Source: Mitsuaria sp. 7 | GTDB taxonomy: Bacteria > Pseudomonadota > Gammaproteobacteria > Burkholderiales > Burkholderiaceae_C | Direction: 5' to 3' | DNA: 64,000 bases | Assembly: GCF_001653795.1 (NCBI RefSeq) | Contig: NZ_CP011514.1 | Span: 1,176,163 to 1,240,162 of the forward strand | Shown: positions 34,126 to 42,428 of the stretch, piece after piece | Layout: every line of letters begins with the position of its first letter | Position numbering within the stretch: the first letter of the stretch is position 1 | Translations under genes and position numbers: made by a program | Notes under the pieces: model-generated | Seen by the model: the letters and a program-made list of their open reading frames with translations, nothing else | What the model was told of the DNA's origin: nothing | Databases searched by the model: none

Positions 34126-35354
34126 GGCGCTTCACCGGGCGGTACGTGCACGCGCAGGTCGCCGCACAGGATCGCCGTCCGGCCCTCGAGCTCGAAGGCG
34201 ATGGATCCGGTCAGGCACATCCAGCCGCCCTGCAGGGTCAGGTAGGGCCGTGTCAGCTGGACGGAGCCCGGGAAGGACACCGCGCGCCGGAAGTACTGGC
34301 GCCGCGACCAGCGGGCGCCGGAACAGTTGTGCAGGGGCTCGAACTGCTCGACGCGTTGCAGCCGCTCCCTCGCCGCATCGTCCCGGAAGGCGATGTCGTC
34401 GAGCTGCCGGCCCTGATCGTCGAGCAGGTAGCACATGGTCGCGTTGGGCGCGGACAGGAAGTCCGCGCAGGCCTCGTCCATCGGACGGCCCGCGGCCAGG
34501 GCGATGCTGGCCAGGCGAAGCCGGTCGCAGTGCAGGGCCATGGACTCCCGCCACCGGTCGTCCTTGCGGGACTGCGCGTCGTCGAAGCTGCTCCACGCGG
34601 CGTCCAGCGCCTCGCTGCCGTCCTCCGGCGCCAGGGCGGCCGGCTGCGGCCTGCCGAAGTAGTAGCCCTGGACGAAGTCGGCGTCGCAGGTGAGGGCGAT
34701 GTGGGCGCCCTGCAGCGTCTCGATGCCTTCCACGAGGACCAGCGACCCGCATTCCTGCAGCAGGGACACCATGCGCTGGAGGATGCGCAGCGCCTTCGCG
34801 TCCTGCTTGGCCCGCATGAGCACGCGGCGGTCCAGCTTGACCAGGTGCGGGGCGAGGTCGAAGACGCGCTCGAAATTCGAATGCCCGGCGCCGAAGTCGT
34901 CGAGGGCGATCAGGCAGCCCTTGGCGCGCAGTTGCTGCAAGGCCGGGTAGACGCGTTCGTCCTCGAACAGCGGGGACTCCAGCACTTCGATCACGACGCG
35001 CGACGGCCGGATGCCGCTGGCGTCCAGCGCGCGTTCGATCTCATGGAGGGCGCCGGTCGACTCCAGCAGCGTCGCGGGATGGAGGTTCAGGAGCAGCCAT
35101 TCGGACGCGTCGCGCTTGCCCATGGCGACGTAGGCCTGGAGATGCTGCCGCACGGCGCGGACGTCGAGGTCGGCGCGTGCGTGGTGATCGGGCAGTCCGT
35201 CGAAGAGGAGGTTGGGCGCGATGGGCCGGCCGTCGGCGTCGCTGGCGCGGAGCAGCGCTTCATGGCCGACCAGGCGGCCGTGGGTGAGGCTGAAGACCGG
35301 CTGGAACGCCGTGGCGAGCTCGCAGGACGCCAATCCTTGGGTGATGGGACTCAT
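34122..35354 (-). CDS. EAL-domain c-di-GMP phosphodiesterase with C-terminal Cache-like domain
   Basis: Residues about 10-245 form an EAL domain with the substrate and metal motifs mostly in place: HEALLR (EAL variant), LNLHP, VIEVLESP, DDFGAGHSN, LVEGIET and VQGYYFGRP. These predict hydrolysis of c-di-GMP. The KLD motif is intact (LVKLDRR). The C-terminal 150 residues (SAPNATMCYLLDDQGRQLDD, WSRRQYFRRAVSFPGSVQL) resemble a Cache/YkuI_C-type sensor. No membrane segment is evident, so it is a cytoplasmic sensor enzyme. It is coupled to the GAF protein downstream. Confidence 0.88.
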   Translation of the reverse strand: MSPITQGLASCELATAFQPVFSLTHGRLVGHEALLRASDADGRPIAPNLLFDGLPDHHARADLDVRAVRQHLQAYVAMGKRDASEWLLLNLHPATLLESTGALHEIERALDASGIRPSRVVIEVLESPLFEDERVYPALQQLRAKGCLIALDDFGAGHSNFERVFDLAPHLVKLDRRVLMRAKQDAKALRILQRMVSLLQECGSLVLVEGIETLQGAHIALTCDADFVQGYYFGRPQPAALAPEDGSEALDAAWSSFDDAQSRKDDRWRESMALHCDRLRLASIALAAGRPMDEACADFLSAPNATMCYLLDDQGRQLDDIAFRDDAARERLQRVEQFEPLHNCSGARWSRRQYFRRAVSFPGSVQLTRPYLTLQGGWMCLTGSIAFELEGRTAILCGDLRVHVPPGEAP

Positions 35355-35494
35355 TGCGAGGACGCCGTGGCAGCTTTCATGCCCGCATCATCGGAGTCCT
35401 GCGGCTTCCGCGGCAGAGGGCAGTGTAGGAAGGGCGTGTCTGGCGTTTGCCTACAGCGAAGCCGGGGGCCGCGCAGCCTCATGCACCGGTCGGA

Positions 35495-35902
35495 TCACTT
35501 CATTGGGGCGGTGGTGGGGACGGCCGTTGCCTTGGACCATACGGCCATCCAGCCGGCCGCCCGGCGCTCGTAGACATCCATGTGCCAGCAGTCGACGACC
35601 TTGCCCGACGGGAAGCTCAGTCGCGCGCGGTAGCGGAGGACGGCGAGGTCCTCGGAGGCGCGGACCTGCATGTCGCTGTGTTCCCAGCCGGAATAGAAGG
35701 GCGCCTCGGCGATCAGCGCGAGGTACTCGTCGCGGCGCAGGAGCCGGCCTGCGGGTGAGATGAGCTCGTACTCCGGCGCGTGCAGCGATTCGATGACCGG
35801 CATGTCGCGCTCGACGAGGGCGCGGGTGCGGCGGATCTCGAGGGCGGGGAAGAAGTCCTCGGGGGCGAGGGCGTTGGGGAGGGCATCGATGGATTTGCTC
35901 AT
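35495..35902 (-). CDS. DUF4440/SnoaL-like protein
   Basis: This 135-residue protein has the NTF2-like layout: IRRTRALVERDMPVIESLHA, ELISPAGRLLRRDEYLALI, SDMQVRASEDLAVLRYRAR, CWHMDVYERRAAGWMAVWSKAT. DUF4440 proteins share a cone-shaped pocket and are often small binding proteins or minor enzymes. The ATG lies just after the stop of a truncated nucleotidyltransferase gene, with only a weak ribosome-binding site. Confidence 0.82.
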   Translation of the reverse strand: MSKSIDALPNALAPEDFFPALEIRRTRALVERDMPVIESLHAPEYELISPAGRLLRRDEYLALIAEAPFYSGWEHSDMQVRASEDLAVLRYRARLSFPSGKVVDCWHMDVYERRAAGWMAVWSKATAVPTTAPMK

Positions 35903-35904
35903 CG

Positions 35905-36201
35905 TCAGCTTTCGACAACGACGCGAGGCCATCGCTCGCTGTAGCGCTTCGCGGCCGTCCGGTCCTTGAAGTTCTGGGCGCTGGCCCGGGTCGGGTCGGG
36001 TTGTGGCGCAAAGAAGGCCACGTCCACGTCCGACAGGGCGGACGGCTCGCGGTATCCGCTGAGGGCGTCCCACACCAGATTGCGGATGGCACCCGCCCCG
36101 ATGCACCACGAGGTCAGCTGCAGCGAGCGCACTGCACGCAAGGCGCTCATCATCCAGGGACTGCCGTTGACAAGGCGTACCAGCCGCTCGGTGTCTTGCA
36201 C
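35905..36201 (-). pseudogene. Truncated nucleotidyltransferase-family protein
   Basis: The frame encodes the first half of a COG3575-type nucleotidyltransferase: MMSALRAVRSLQLTSWCIGAG, IRNLVWDALSGY and LSDVDVAFFAPQ with the paired Asp residues. Family members run to about 190 residues, with a conserved tryptophan and asparagine block after this point. Here the frame stops at 98 residues after RYSERWPRVVVES, so the C-terminal half is missing. The start codon is GTG. It is probably a decayed copy. Confidence 0.7.
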
Positions 36202-36258
36202 GATGTCGTTGTTCCTCAGCCTGCACGCTCAGCCCTGTCTTGCTGCCACGGCATGACT

Positions 36259-36843
36259 TCACTTGCCCTTGGGCATCTCCAGGCCGAGTTGCTTGAAGGC
36301 AGCCACCAGACTGGTCCGGAAATTCTTGTGTTCTCGGGAGGGGCTGCCTCCCATCTCCGCCTTGCCCTTCCACACCAGGCGGCCGGTGGCGCGCTCGAAG
36401 ATGCCGATTTCCATGTCCCCATAGGCGGCGCCCGGCTGATAGGTTCCCCAGGAGATCGGCACGACCTGCACGATGTGCGAGGCCCTTGCCAGCGTCGCGG
36501 GTGTCAGGTCACGCCGCTCCGAAGCACTCGCCGCATCGCCGTTGGCCACGAACTCCTCGTTGATGTCGGCTGTCGCCCGCCGGACGAACACGGCCATCGA
36601 CGACGTGGCGCGACCCATCGCGTCCCAGTTCTGGTCCGGACGCAACAGCCGCTGGATGCTCCAATCCGACCGGGTCATGGCGCCGCTCGAGTCGACGATC
36701 ACCACGAGCACGCGGGTCGCCGGCACGGTCGACGATGCCTCGATGCCAGTCACAGGCTGACCTTGCATCGATCCCCACGAGGTACAGGCGCTCAATGCCG
36801 CCAACACGAGGATCGCCGAGATGCGCTTGAGGCGACCCTGCAT
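36259..36843 (-). CDS. Putative lipoprotein of unknown function
   Basis: From the ATG at 36843 the 194-residue protein begins with a type II signal peptide (LKRISAILVLAALSAC, lipobox Cys at 20). An in-frame ATG at 36876 would add 11 residues; neither has a strong ribosome-binding site. The mature part contains a beta strand RVLVVIVDSSGAM, the segment MAVFVRRATADINEEFVANG, and IGIFERATGRLVWKGKAEMG near the end. It is probably an outer-membrane-anchored periplasmic protein. I do not recognise a family. Confidence 0.75.
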   Translation of the reverse strand: MQGRLKRISAILVLAALSACTSWGSMQGQPVTGIEASSTVPATRVLVVIVDSSGAMTRSDWSIQRLLRPDQNWDAMGRATSSMAVFVRRATADINEEFVANGDAASASERRDLTPATLARASHIVQVVPISWGTYQPGAAYGDMEIGIFERATGRLVWKGKAEMGGSPSREHKNFRTSLVAAFKQLGLEMPKGK

Positions 36844-36976
36844 GCGAAAGGCAGTCTCGGCGCGGCGTTCTTTCATCGGGACACCGGGGCTTCGATCGAT
36901 GGGCATGGCGTGGACGCAGTGCGTGCGAGTGGCAGTTGCGGCGATCATAGGGGCGGGCCCTGTGCCGCCATTGAGT

Positions 36977-37720
36977 TCAGGCGATGACGGTGCAACCCCA
37001 GCCGTCGTACTCGCCGCCATGGCGTTGCGCAGCGTCATACACCGGCTGGATCACCTCATCGATCTCCCGCATGGACGGCACGTCCACGCGCGCGAGGTGC
37101 ACGCGGATCGCGTCGCGTTCGTCGTCATGCGTCGGCTCGTGCTTGAGCTGGTAGCCGAGCGGGCGCAGTTCGTCGATGAACGCGGTGGCCGAAGCCGCGT
37201 TCGGCAACCAGGCCAGGTGATCGATCTCGCGCGGCGCCGTGAGCTTGTCGCCGTTGTGCTCGAGCTGCTCGCAGACGCGGCGGTTCTGGATTCGCTCATG
37301 GTCCCAAGGGCTGGGCTGCAGGAAGTTCCTGTAGCTCGACCACTCGCGGTCCTCGCGGACGCCTTCCTGGAACTCGTAATCGGGGAAGGACTTCATCGTC
37401 GCCGCGACACGTTCCGTCCAGGTGTCGGGCGCGGAGACGTAGAAGTAGAAATCGCGGCAGCCATCCGACGTATTGCGGCCGACGTAGGCGGTGAGATCGT
37501 CGCAGAGTGCTGCTTCCAGCGCGTCCTCGATCACGATGAGCTGGTCGAATTCGGCCTGGCTGGAGAGCCCGTCATCGCGAGGCTGCCGCATGCGCAGGCG
37601 CAGGTAGGCCATGTGCGACAGCGCCGCCACCGGCGCCAAGGCTTCAGCGCCGAGGTCCACGTAGATCGAGGCCGGCTTGTCGTCGACAAGCGCGGAGTAG
37701 AAGTCCCAGTCGTCGGTCAT
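36977..37720 (-). CDS. DUF695 plus RraB-like protein
   Basis: The 247-residue protein joins a DUF695 domain (DWDFYSALVDDKPASIYVDLG, residues 4-24 and beyond) to a C-terminal RraB-like domain (EHNGDKLTAPREIDHLAWLP, then FIDELRPLGYQLKHEP). RraB inhibits RNase E in other bacteria, so the C-terminal part might modulate RNA decay. The DUF695 part has no known activity. Both domains look complete. Confidence 0.87.
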   Translation of the reverse strand: MTDDWDFYSALVDDKPASIYVDLGAEALAPVAALSHMAYLRLRMRQPRDDGLSSQAEFDQLIVIEDALEAALCDDLTAYVGRNTSDGCRDFYFYVSAPDTWTERVAATMKSFPDYEFQEGVREDREWSSYRNFLQPSPWDHERIQNRRVCEQLEHNGDKLTAPREIDHLAWLPNAASATAFIDELRPLGYQLKHEPTHDDERDAIRVHLARVDVPSMREIDEVIQPVYDAAQRHGGEYDGWGCTVIA

Positions 37721-37867
37721 GAGGCCGCCGTGTTGCGGAGTGAAAGTCGACGCGGATCATAGGGGTGAGGAAAACCACCTCGAATCGTCACTTGTCTGAA
37801 CCGCCCGACTGACTCTGTTCTGCTCAGCCGGCCGCGCGTCCCGACTCGGGAGCGCAGCCGGCTCGAA

Positions 37868-38320
37868 TCAGACCGTCGTCTTGATCAGCCCCAGCTGCGT
37901 CAACGCCTTCACGCCGTCATCCAGCCCGATCTCCTCGACGATCTTGCCGTCCCTGAGTCGCAGCACCGTCGTGCCGGTGAATCGCATCTTGCGCCCCGTC
38001 GCCGCCGGCAGCCCGCCGACGAGGAAGTCGTCGAACGCCGGACCGGTGTGCGTTCCGCCCCCTTCCCATCGACCGACGACATAGTCGCCCTCGGCGATCA
38101 GCTCCGCCGCGCCCCAGAAGTTCAAATCGGGGAAGGCCTCGCGGAAGTCGGTCATGAAGGCCTTGATGTCGTCCCGGCCGCGACGGGGCTCGTGGAGCGA
38201 GTAGTGCAGCAGCATGTCGGGCGATGCGATCTCGTCGACGATGGACAGATCGCAGGTCTCGCCCCAGAAGCTGGTGAACCAGCGACCGACGATGGCCTTG
38301 TTGTTTTCTTCGATGGACAT
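37868..38320 (-). CDS. SnoaL-like ester-cyclase family protein
   Basis: This 150-residue protein has the SnoaL fold signature: NNKAIVGRWFTSFWG, a helix with DDIKAFMTDFREAFPDLNF, RWEGGGTHTGPAFD, and MRFTGTTVLRLRDGKIVEE. Family members range from polyketide cyclases to small stress proteins, and no substrate can be inferred. An AAGGAG-type site sits upstream. The gene is transcribed away from the alkylation-repair cluster. Confidence 0.85.
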   Translation of the reverse strand: MSIEENNKAIVGRWFTSFWGETCDLSIVDEIASPDMLLHYSLHEPRRGRDDIKAFMTDFREAFPDLNFWGAAELIAEGDYVVGRWEGGGTHTGPAFDDFLVGGLPAATGRKMRFTGTTVLRLRDGKIVEEIGLDDGVKALTQLGLIKTTV

Positions 38321-38488
38321 GGAGAACTCCTTGGGAGTGGTGGTGGGGAATCAGTGGGGGAAGCGTAGACATCGCGAGCGATGCGAAACATCCGTTTCTT
38401 GCCACCGAATCGCCAGAATCGATGCCACTTCAGACCTGACCCCAAGACCACGCCAAAGCCCACGTCACGCCCACGCCGATGCGATCCG

Positions 38489-38538
38489 AATTCGACCGCA
38501 AGGATCGGAGTTTCTGAATTCCGGGGCGTTCCTAGACT
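38489..38538 (+). promoter_or_regulatory. Ada box and promoter for the 2OG-oxygenase/alkB operon
   Basis: AATTCGACCGCAA (38489-38501) fits the E. coli Ada-box pattern AAT-N6-GCAA exactly. A -10-like TAGACT lies at 38533-38538, and the following TGCGTCC resembles the sequence before ada. It would place the oxygenase and alkB under Ada control. Confidence 0.65.
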
Positions 38539-38569
38539 GCGTCCATCCCATCGACTTGAAGGAACTGAG

Positions 38570-39307
38570 ATGACCGATGCCACTGTCTCCGCCGCCCGCG
38601 AGAGCGTCCGATCAGGGCCGGCTTCGCGGGATTGGGGAGCGGTCGAACGCGCGCTCGACGCGGACGGCAACGCCGTCCTGCCGCGTCTGTTGACGGCGGA
38701 CCAGTGCCGGCGGCTCGCGGCGCTGTACGCGCGGGAGGACGGCTTCCGATCGACCGTCGTGATGGCTCGCCACGGCTTCGGCCGTGGGGAGTACAAGTAC
38801 TTCTCCTACCCGCTGCCGCCGCTGTTGCAAGATCTGCGTCACTCGCTGTATCCGATGCTGGTGCCCATCGCGAATCGCTGGAACCGGCAACTCGGAATCG
38901 ACGTGAGTTATCCGGCCACGCTGACGGAGTTCCTGGACCGATGCCATCGCGCAGGACAGCAGCGGCCCACGCCGCTGATCCTGCAGTACGGGGAGGGCGA
39001 CTACAACTGCCTCCACCAGGATCTCTACGGCGAGCACGTGTTCCCGTTGCAGGTCGCGATCCTGCTGTCGCAACCCGGGGAGGACTTCCATGGCGGAGAG
39101 TTCGTGATGACGGAAACGGGCTCGGACCGGCAGCGCGCGGAGGTCCTCCCGCTGACGCAGGGCGACGCCGTGGTGTTCACCGTGAACCGGCGCCCCGTCG
39201 CCGGCAAACGGGGTGGCTCTCGTGCCGTCGCCATGCGTCACGGCGTCAGCCGGATCAGCAGCGGGCGGCGTCATACGGTGGGCTTGATCTTTCACGACGC
39301 GAGGTGA
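38570..39307 (+). CDS. 2OG-Fe(II) oxygenase of the alkylation cluster
   Basis: The 245-residue protein has the double-stranded beta-helix dioxygenase motif: H149-Q-D151 in CLHQDLYGEHVFPLQ, distal H224 in AMRHGVSRI, and an Arg-rich SGRRHTVG for 2-oxoglutarate. This type is found beside alkB and ada in many proteobacteria and may repair or modify a nucleic-acid substrate; its substrate is not established. It is followed by alkB after 4 bp and shares the upstream Ada box. Confidence 0.9.
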   Translation: MTDATVSAARESVRSGPASRDWGAVERALDADGNAVLPRLLTADQCRRLAALYAREDGFRSTVVMARHGFGRGEYKYFSYPLPPLLQDLRHSLYPMLVPIANRWNRQLGIDVSYPATLTEFLDRCHRAGQQRPTPLILQYGEGDYNCLHQDLYGEHVFPLQVAILLSQPGEDFHGGEFVMTETGSDRQRAEVLPLTQGDAVVFTVNRRPVAGKRGGSRAVAMRHGVSRISSGRRHTVGLIFHDAR

Positions 39308-39311
39308 CGCC

Positions 39312-39986
39312 ATGAGCACACGGGGACTGTTCGACGACATGCCCATCGATGGAGGCATCGATGGAGGCATCGATGGCAGCCAGGAGATCGGCCCACGGGC
39401 GCGCGTGCTGCGGGCATTTGCGCGGCCTGTCGCCGGCGAGTTGCTGAAGGCGATCGCCGCGGTGGAGAGGATCTCTCCGTTCCGGCATCTGGTGACGCCG
39501 GGCGGCTACACCATGTCCGTCGCGATGACCAACTGCGGCGCGCTCGGGTGGACGTCGGATCGGCGGGGGTATCGGTACTCGTCGATCGATCCCGAGACGG
39601 GGACACCTTGGCCGGCGATGCCGGACGTGATGAGGCGCCTCGCGCACGATGCCGCGGCGGCGGCGGGCTTCGAGCGCTTCGAGCCGGACGCCTGCCTGGT
39701 CAACCGCTACGTGCCCGGCGCGAAGCTGAGTCTCCATCAGGACAAGGACGAGCAGGACCTGGATGCGCCCATCGTGTCCGTGTCGCTGGGCATGCCGGCC
39801 GTCTTCCTGTTCGGCGGGCTGCGACGCGACGACCCGACCGCGAAGGTCCCGCTGTTCCACGGCGACGTGGCCGTCTGGGGCGCCGAGGACCGGCTGCGCT
39901 ATCACGGCGTCATGGCGTTGAAGGACCACCCGCATCCCGATCTGGGTAGCCACCGGATCAACCTGACGTTCCGCAAGGCGGGATGA
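39312..39986 (+). CDS. alkB: Alkylated DNA repair dioxygenase AlkB
   Basis: The 224-residue protein is a complete AlkB: the substrate loop (TPGGYTMSVAMTNCGALGW), metal ligands H142 and D144 in LHQDKDE and H198 in RYHGV, and the 2-oxoglutarate Arg residues in RINLTFRKA (R215, R221). It removes methyl groups from 1-methyladenine and 3-methylcytosine by oxidation. The N-terminus contains an odd IDGGIDGGIDG run encoded by a 12-bp tandem repeat. It lies 4 bp after the oxygenase gene. Confidence 0.97.
   Translation: MSTRGLFDDMPIDGGIDGGIDGSQEIGPRARVLRAFARPVAGELLKAIAAVERISPFRHLVTPGGYTMSVAMTNCGALGWTSDRRGYRYSSIDPETGTPWPAMPDVMRRLAHDAAAAAGFERFEPDACLVNRYVPGAKLSLHQDKDEQDLDAPIVSVSLGMPAVFLFGGLRRDDPTAKVPLFHGDVAVWGAEDRLRYHGVMALKDHPHPDLGSHRINLTFRKAG
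39345..39380 (+). repeat. 12-bp tandem repeat within alkB (x3)
   Basis: Three units of ATCGATGGAGGC, the last imperfect, encode the Ile-Asp-Gly-Gly repeats near the AlkB N-terminus. The repeat keeps the frame. Confidence 0.85.
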
Positions 39987-39996
39987 GCCGTCCGTG

Positions 39997-40026
39997 ATCA
40001 GGCGTCGATCAGACGTCGATCAGGCC
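39997..40026 (+). repeat. 11-bp tandem repeat upstream of ada
   Basis: GATCAGGCGTC and GATCAGACGTC plus a partial third unit lie 16 bp before the second Ada box. It could be incidental or a helical-phase element of the ada promoter. Confidence 0.6.
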
Positions 40027-40041
40027 GCTGATCCGACAAGA

Positions 40042-40090
40042 AATTCGATCGCAAGAAACGAGGTGCCTGCGACCGGGCGCCGTTCGACAC
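40042..40090 (+). promoter_or_regulatory. Ada box and promoter of ada
   Basis: AATTCGATCGCAA (40042-40054) matches AAT-N6-GCAA and differs from the alkB-operon box at one base. The -10-like GACACT at 40085-40090 followed by TGCGTTC mirrors the first promoter, with similar spacing from the box. Autoregulation of ada is the obvious reading. Confidence 0.65.
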
Positions 40091-40111
40091 TGCGTTCACA
40101 GGATTGAGACC

Positions 40112-41215
40112 ATGAACACCACCAAGCACCTTCTTCCCGACAACGGCACGGATGAGTACGCCAGCGAGGCGCAGCGCTGGGCTGCCGTCCAGGCGCGCGA
40201 CGTCCGTGCCGATGGGCACTTCGTCTACGGCGTCCGCACGACGGGCATCTACTGCCGGCCGAGCTCCTCGGCCCGCTTGCCCAAGCGGGAGAACGTCGAG
40301 TTCTTCGACACCGAACAGGCCGCCGTGGCCGCCGGTTACCGGGCCAGTCAGCGCGCGTCCGGCGATCGGACCGCGATGGCCAGACAACACGCGGCCGCGA
40401 TCGCGAAGGCCTGCCGCATGATCGAGCGCGCGGAAACGCCGCCCAGCCTCGATGAACTGGCCGGGGAAGCGGGGATGAGTCCGTTCCACTTCCATCGCAT
40501 CTTCAAGGCCGAGACAGGGCTGACGCCCAAGGGCTATGCCTCGGCATTCCGCGCGAACAAGCTGCGGCAGGAGCTGGGTCAGAAGGGCGCGAAGGTGACG
40601 GCGGCCATCTACGACGCCGGCTTCAACTCCAACAGCCGCTTCTACGCGGAGGCGGACCACATGCTCGGCATGCAGGCGCGCGAGTACCGCGCCGGTGCGC
40701 CCAACATGCAGATCCGGTTCGCGGTGGCGCAATGCTCGCTCGGCGCCATCCTGGTCGCGCAGAGCCAGGTCGGCATCTGCGCCATCCTGATGGATGACGA
40801 CCCGGAGCAGTTGGTGGAAGACCTGCAGGACCAGTTCCCGAAGGCGGAGCTGATCGGCGGTGATGCCGACTTCGAGCTGCTCGTGGCGCAGGTCGTCGGA
40901 TTCATCGAGGCGCCGTCGCTCGGACTCAACCTGCCGCTGGACGTGCAGGGCACGGCCTTCCAGGAACGGGTCTGGCAGGCGCTGCGGGAGATTCCCCCCG
41001 GCGCCACCGTCAGCTACGCGCAGGTGGCCGCGCGCATCGGGCAACCGAAGGCGGTCCGCGCCGTCGCGCAGGCCTGCGGCGCGAATCCCCTGGCGGTCGC
41101 CATCCCTTGCCATCGCGTGGTGCGCCGCAACGGGGAGCTGTCGGGCTACCGGTGGGGCGTCGATCGCAAGCGTGAGCTGCTGCTGCGTGAAGCGGCGCCG
41201 GTCACTCAGCCATGA
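40112..41215 (+). CDS. ada: Ada: regulator and O6-methylguanine methyltransferase with degenerate zinc site
   Basis: The 367-residue protein has all three Ada parts: an N-terminal methyl-acceptor domain, an AraC-type helix-turn-helix (SLDELAGEAGMSPFHFHRIF), and a C-terminal methyltransferase with active Cys333 in IPCHRVV. In E. coli Ada the zinc is held by C38, C42, C69 and C72. Here C48 aligns with C38, but the other three are S52, S79 and A82 (YCRPSSSAR and GYRASQRAS), so no tetra-Cys zinc site can form. Its activation by methylphosphotriesters is therefore doubtful or altered. It overlaps the next oxygenase gene by 4 bp. Confidence 0.92.
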   Translation: MNTTKHLLPDNGTDEYASEAQRWAAVQARDVRADGHFVYGVRTTGIYCRPSSSARLPKRENVEFFDTEQAAVAAGYRASQRASGDRTAMARQHAAAIAKACRMIERAETPPSLDELAGEAGMSPFHFHRIFKAETGLTPKGYASAFRANKLRQELGQKGAKVTAAIYDAGFNSNSRFYAEADHMLGMQAREYRAGAPNMQIRFAVAQCSLGAILVAQSQVGICAILMDDDPEQLVEDLQDQFPKAELIGGDADFELLVAQVVGFIEAPSLGLNLPLDVQGTAFQERVWQALREIPPGATVSYAQVAARIGQPKAVRAVAQACGANPLAVAIPCHRVVRRNGELSGYRWGVDRKRELLLREAAPVTQP

Positions 41216-41850
41216 GCCTGGACGACGCCATCGCCCGATTGGATTGGCCGCGGATCGAGGCGCAACTGAACGAGGAGGGCTGCGCGATCCTTCCCGGTGT
41301 GCTGGATGACGACGTGATCGCCGAGCTGTTGTTGCTGCCGGCGGTGATGCCCGTATCCATCGCGGATCTGCGCCGCCGCTGCTACGAGCGCCTGGTGCCG
41401 GTCGCCAACCACTGGAACGCCCTGCGCGACGTGTCGGAGAGGTTTCCGGACACGCTCGACGAGCTCACCGCGCATCGCCACGGCGTTGCAGGCGATCAAG
41501 CGCATTCCGCCTTCACGCGTCTGGGCGCCGGCGACGATGAGGCGCTCCATCAGTTCGCGGGGAGTCCGGACGCATTTCCCTTGCAGCTCGTGGCCTTGCT
41601 CAGCGAGCCCGGGAAGGATTTCACCGGCGGCGAGTTCGTCCTGACCGAGCAGCGGCCGCGCATGCAATCGCGGCCGATGGTGTTGCCGCTGCGGCGCGGC
41701 GACCTGGCCGTCATCGCCGTGGCGCAGCGCCCGCACAAGGGGGCCAAGGGCTATTACCGCGTGAACCTCAAGCATGCGATCAGCCGGGTGCGGAGCGGCG
41801 AACGGATCGGGCTCGAACTTCTCTTCGACGACATAACGCCAGGCGTCTGA
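41212..41850 (+). CDS. 2OG-oxygenase-like protein lacking the metal Asp
   Basis: The 212-residue protein is paralogous to the first oxygenase: FPLQLVALLSEPGKDFTGGEF against FPLQVAILLSQPGEDFHGGEF. The HxD motif has become H113-Q-F115 (ALHQFAGSPD), whereas distal H188 and the Arg remain. Without the Asp it may not bind iron normally and could be inactive, a binding protein, or use a different ligand (as in halogenase-type relatives, where the Asp is also lost). It overlaps ada by 4 bp, so it is co-induced. It is shorter than the first paralogue. Confidence 0.85.
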   Translation: MSLDDAIARLDWPRIEAQLNEEGCAILPGVLDDDVIAELLLLPAVMPVSIADLRRRCYERLVPVANHWNALRDVSERFPDTLDELTAHRHGVAGDQAHSAFTRLGAGDDEALHQFAGSPDAFPLQLVALLSEPGKDFTGGEFVLTEQRPRMQSRPMVLPLRRGDLAVIAVAQRPHKGAKGYYRVNLKHAISRVRSGERIGLELLFDDITPGV

Positions 41851-41927
41851 CCCTGGCACCTTGCTTGCTCACTCACCGTTCCTGCCCCGGGTTCGACCGG
41901 GCACGCCCCCATCAAGGAGAACTGGAC

Positions 41928-42371
41928 ATGAGCATCACGAAGTTCACGGCCGCCTCGGCCATCGTGCTGGCCGCGGGACTCTCCAGCTGCGACCGCTCGG
42001 CCCCCACCACATCGGAACCGGCTTCCCCGACCCCAGCCGCCTCAGCGCCGGCCGCAGCCACGTCAACGGCCCCTGCAACGTCGACGGCAACGCCTGACCC
42101 CGCGCAAGCCTGGCTGGGCCGCTGGAACGGACCGGAAGGCACCTACCTGCAACTCAACGCCGCCGACGCCGGTTACGAAGTCCGCATCAAGGACCTGGAC
42201 GCGGAACGGACGTTCAAGGGCGTCGGCAAGGACGGCGCCATCCAGTTCGAGCGCGATGGGAAGCAGGAGTCGATCAAGGCCACCGACGGTGATGCCACGG
42301 GCATGAAGTGGCTGGCGGGCAAGAAGACGTGTCTGACGGTTCGCACCGGGGAGGGCTACTGCCGGGACTGA
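41928..42371 (+). CDS. Putative lipoprotein
   Basis: The 147-residue protein has an AAGGAGA site and a type II signal peptide (FTAASAIVLAAGLSSC, lipobox LSSC). An Ala/Pro/Thr/Ser-rich linker of about 40 residues follows. The compact C-terminal domain (WLGRWNGPEGTYLQLNAAD, LDAERTFKGVGKDGAIQF, CLTVRTGEGYCRD) looks like a small beta-barrel. Its function is unknown. Confidence 0.82.
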   Translation: MSITKFTAASAIVLAAGLSSCDRSAPTTSEPASPTPAASAPAAATSTAPATSTATPDPAQAWLGRWNGPEGTYLQLNAADAGYEVRIKDLDAERTFKGVGKDGAIQFERDGKQESIKATDGDATGMKWLAGKKTCLTVRTGEGYCRD

Positions 42372-42428
42372 GGCGCCGCCGCTTCTGTCTCCGACCGGAG
42401 CGGGTTGCTGCGGTGCTTTAATGCGTTG

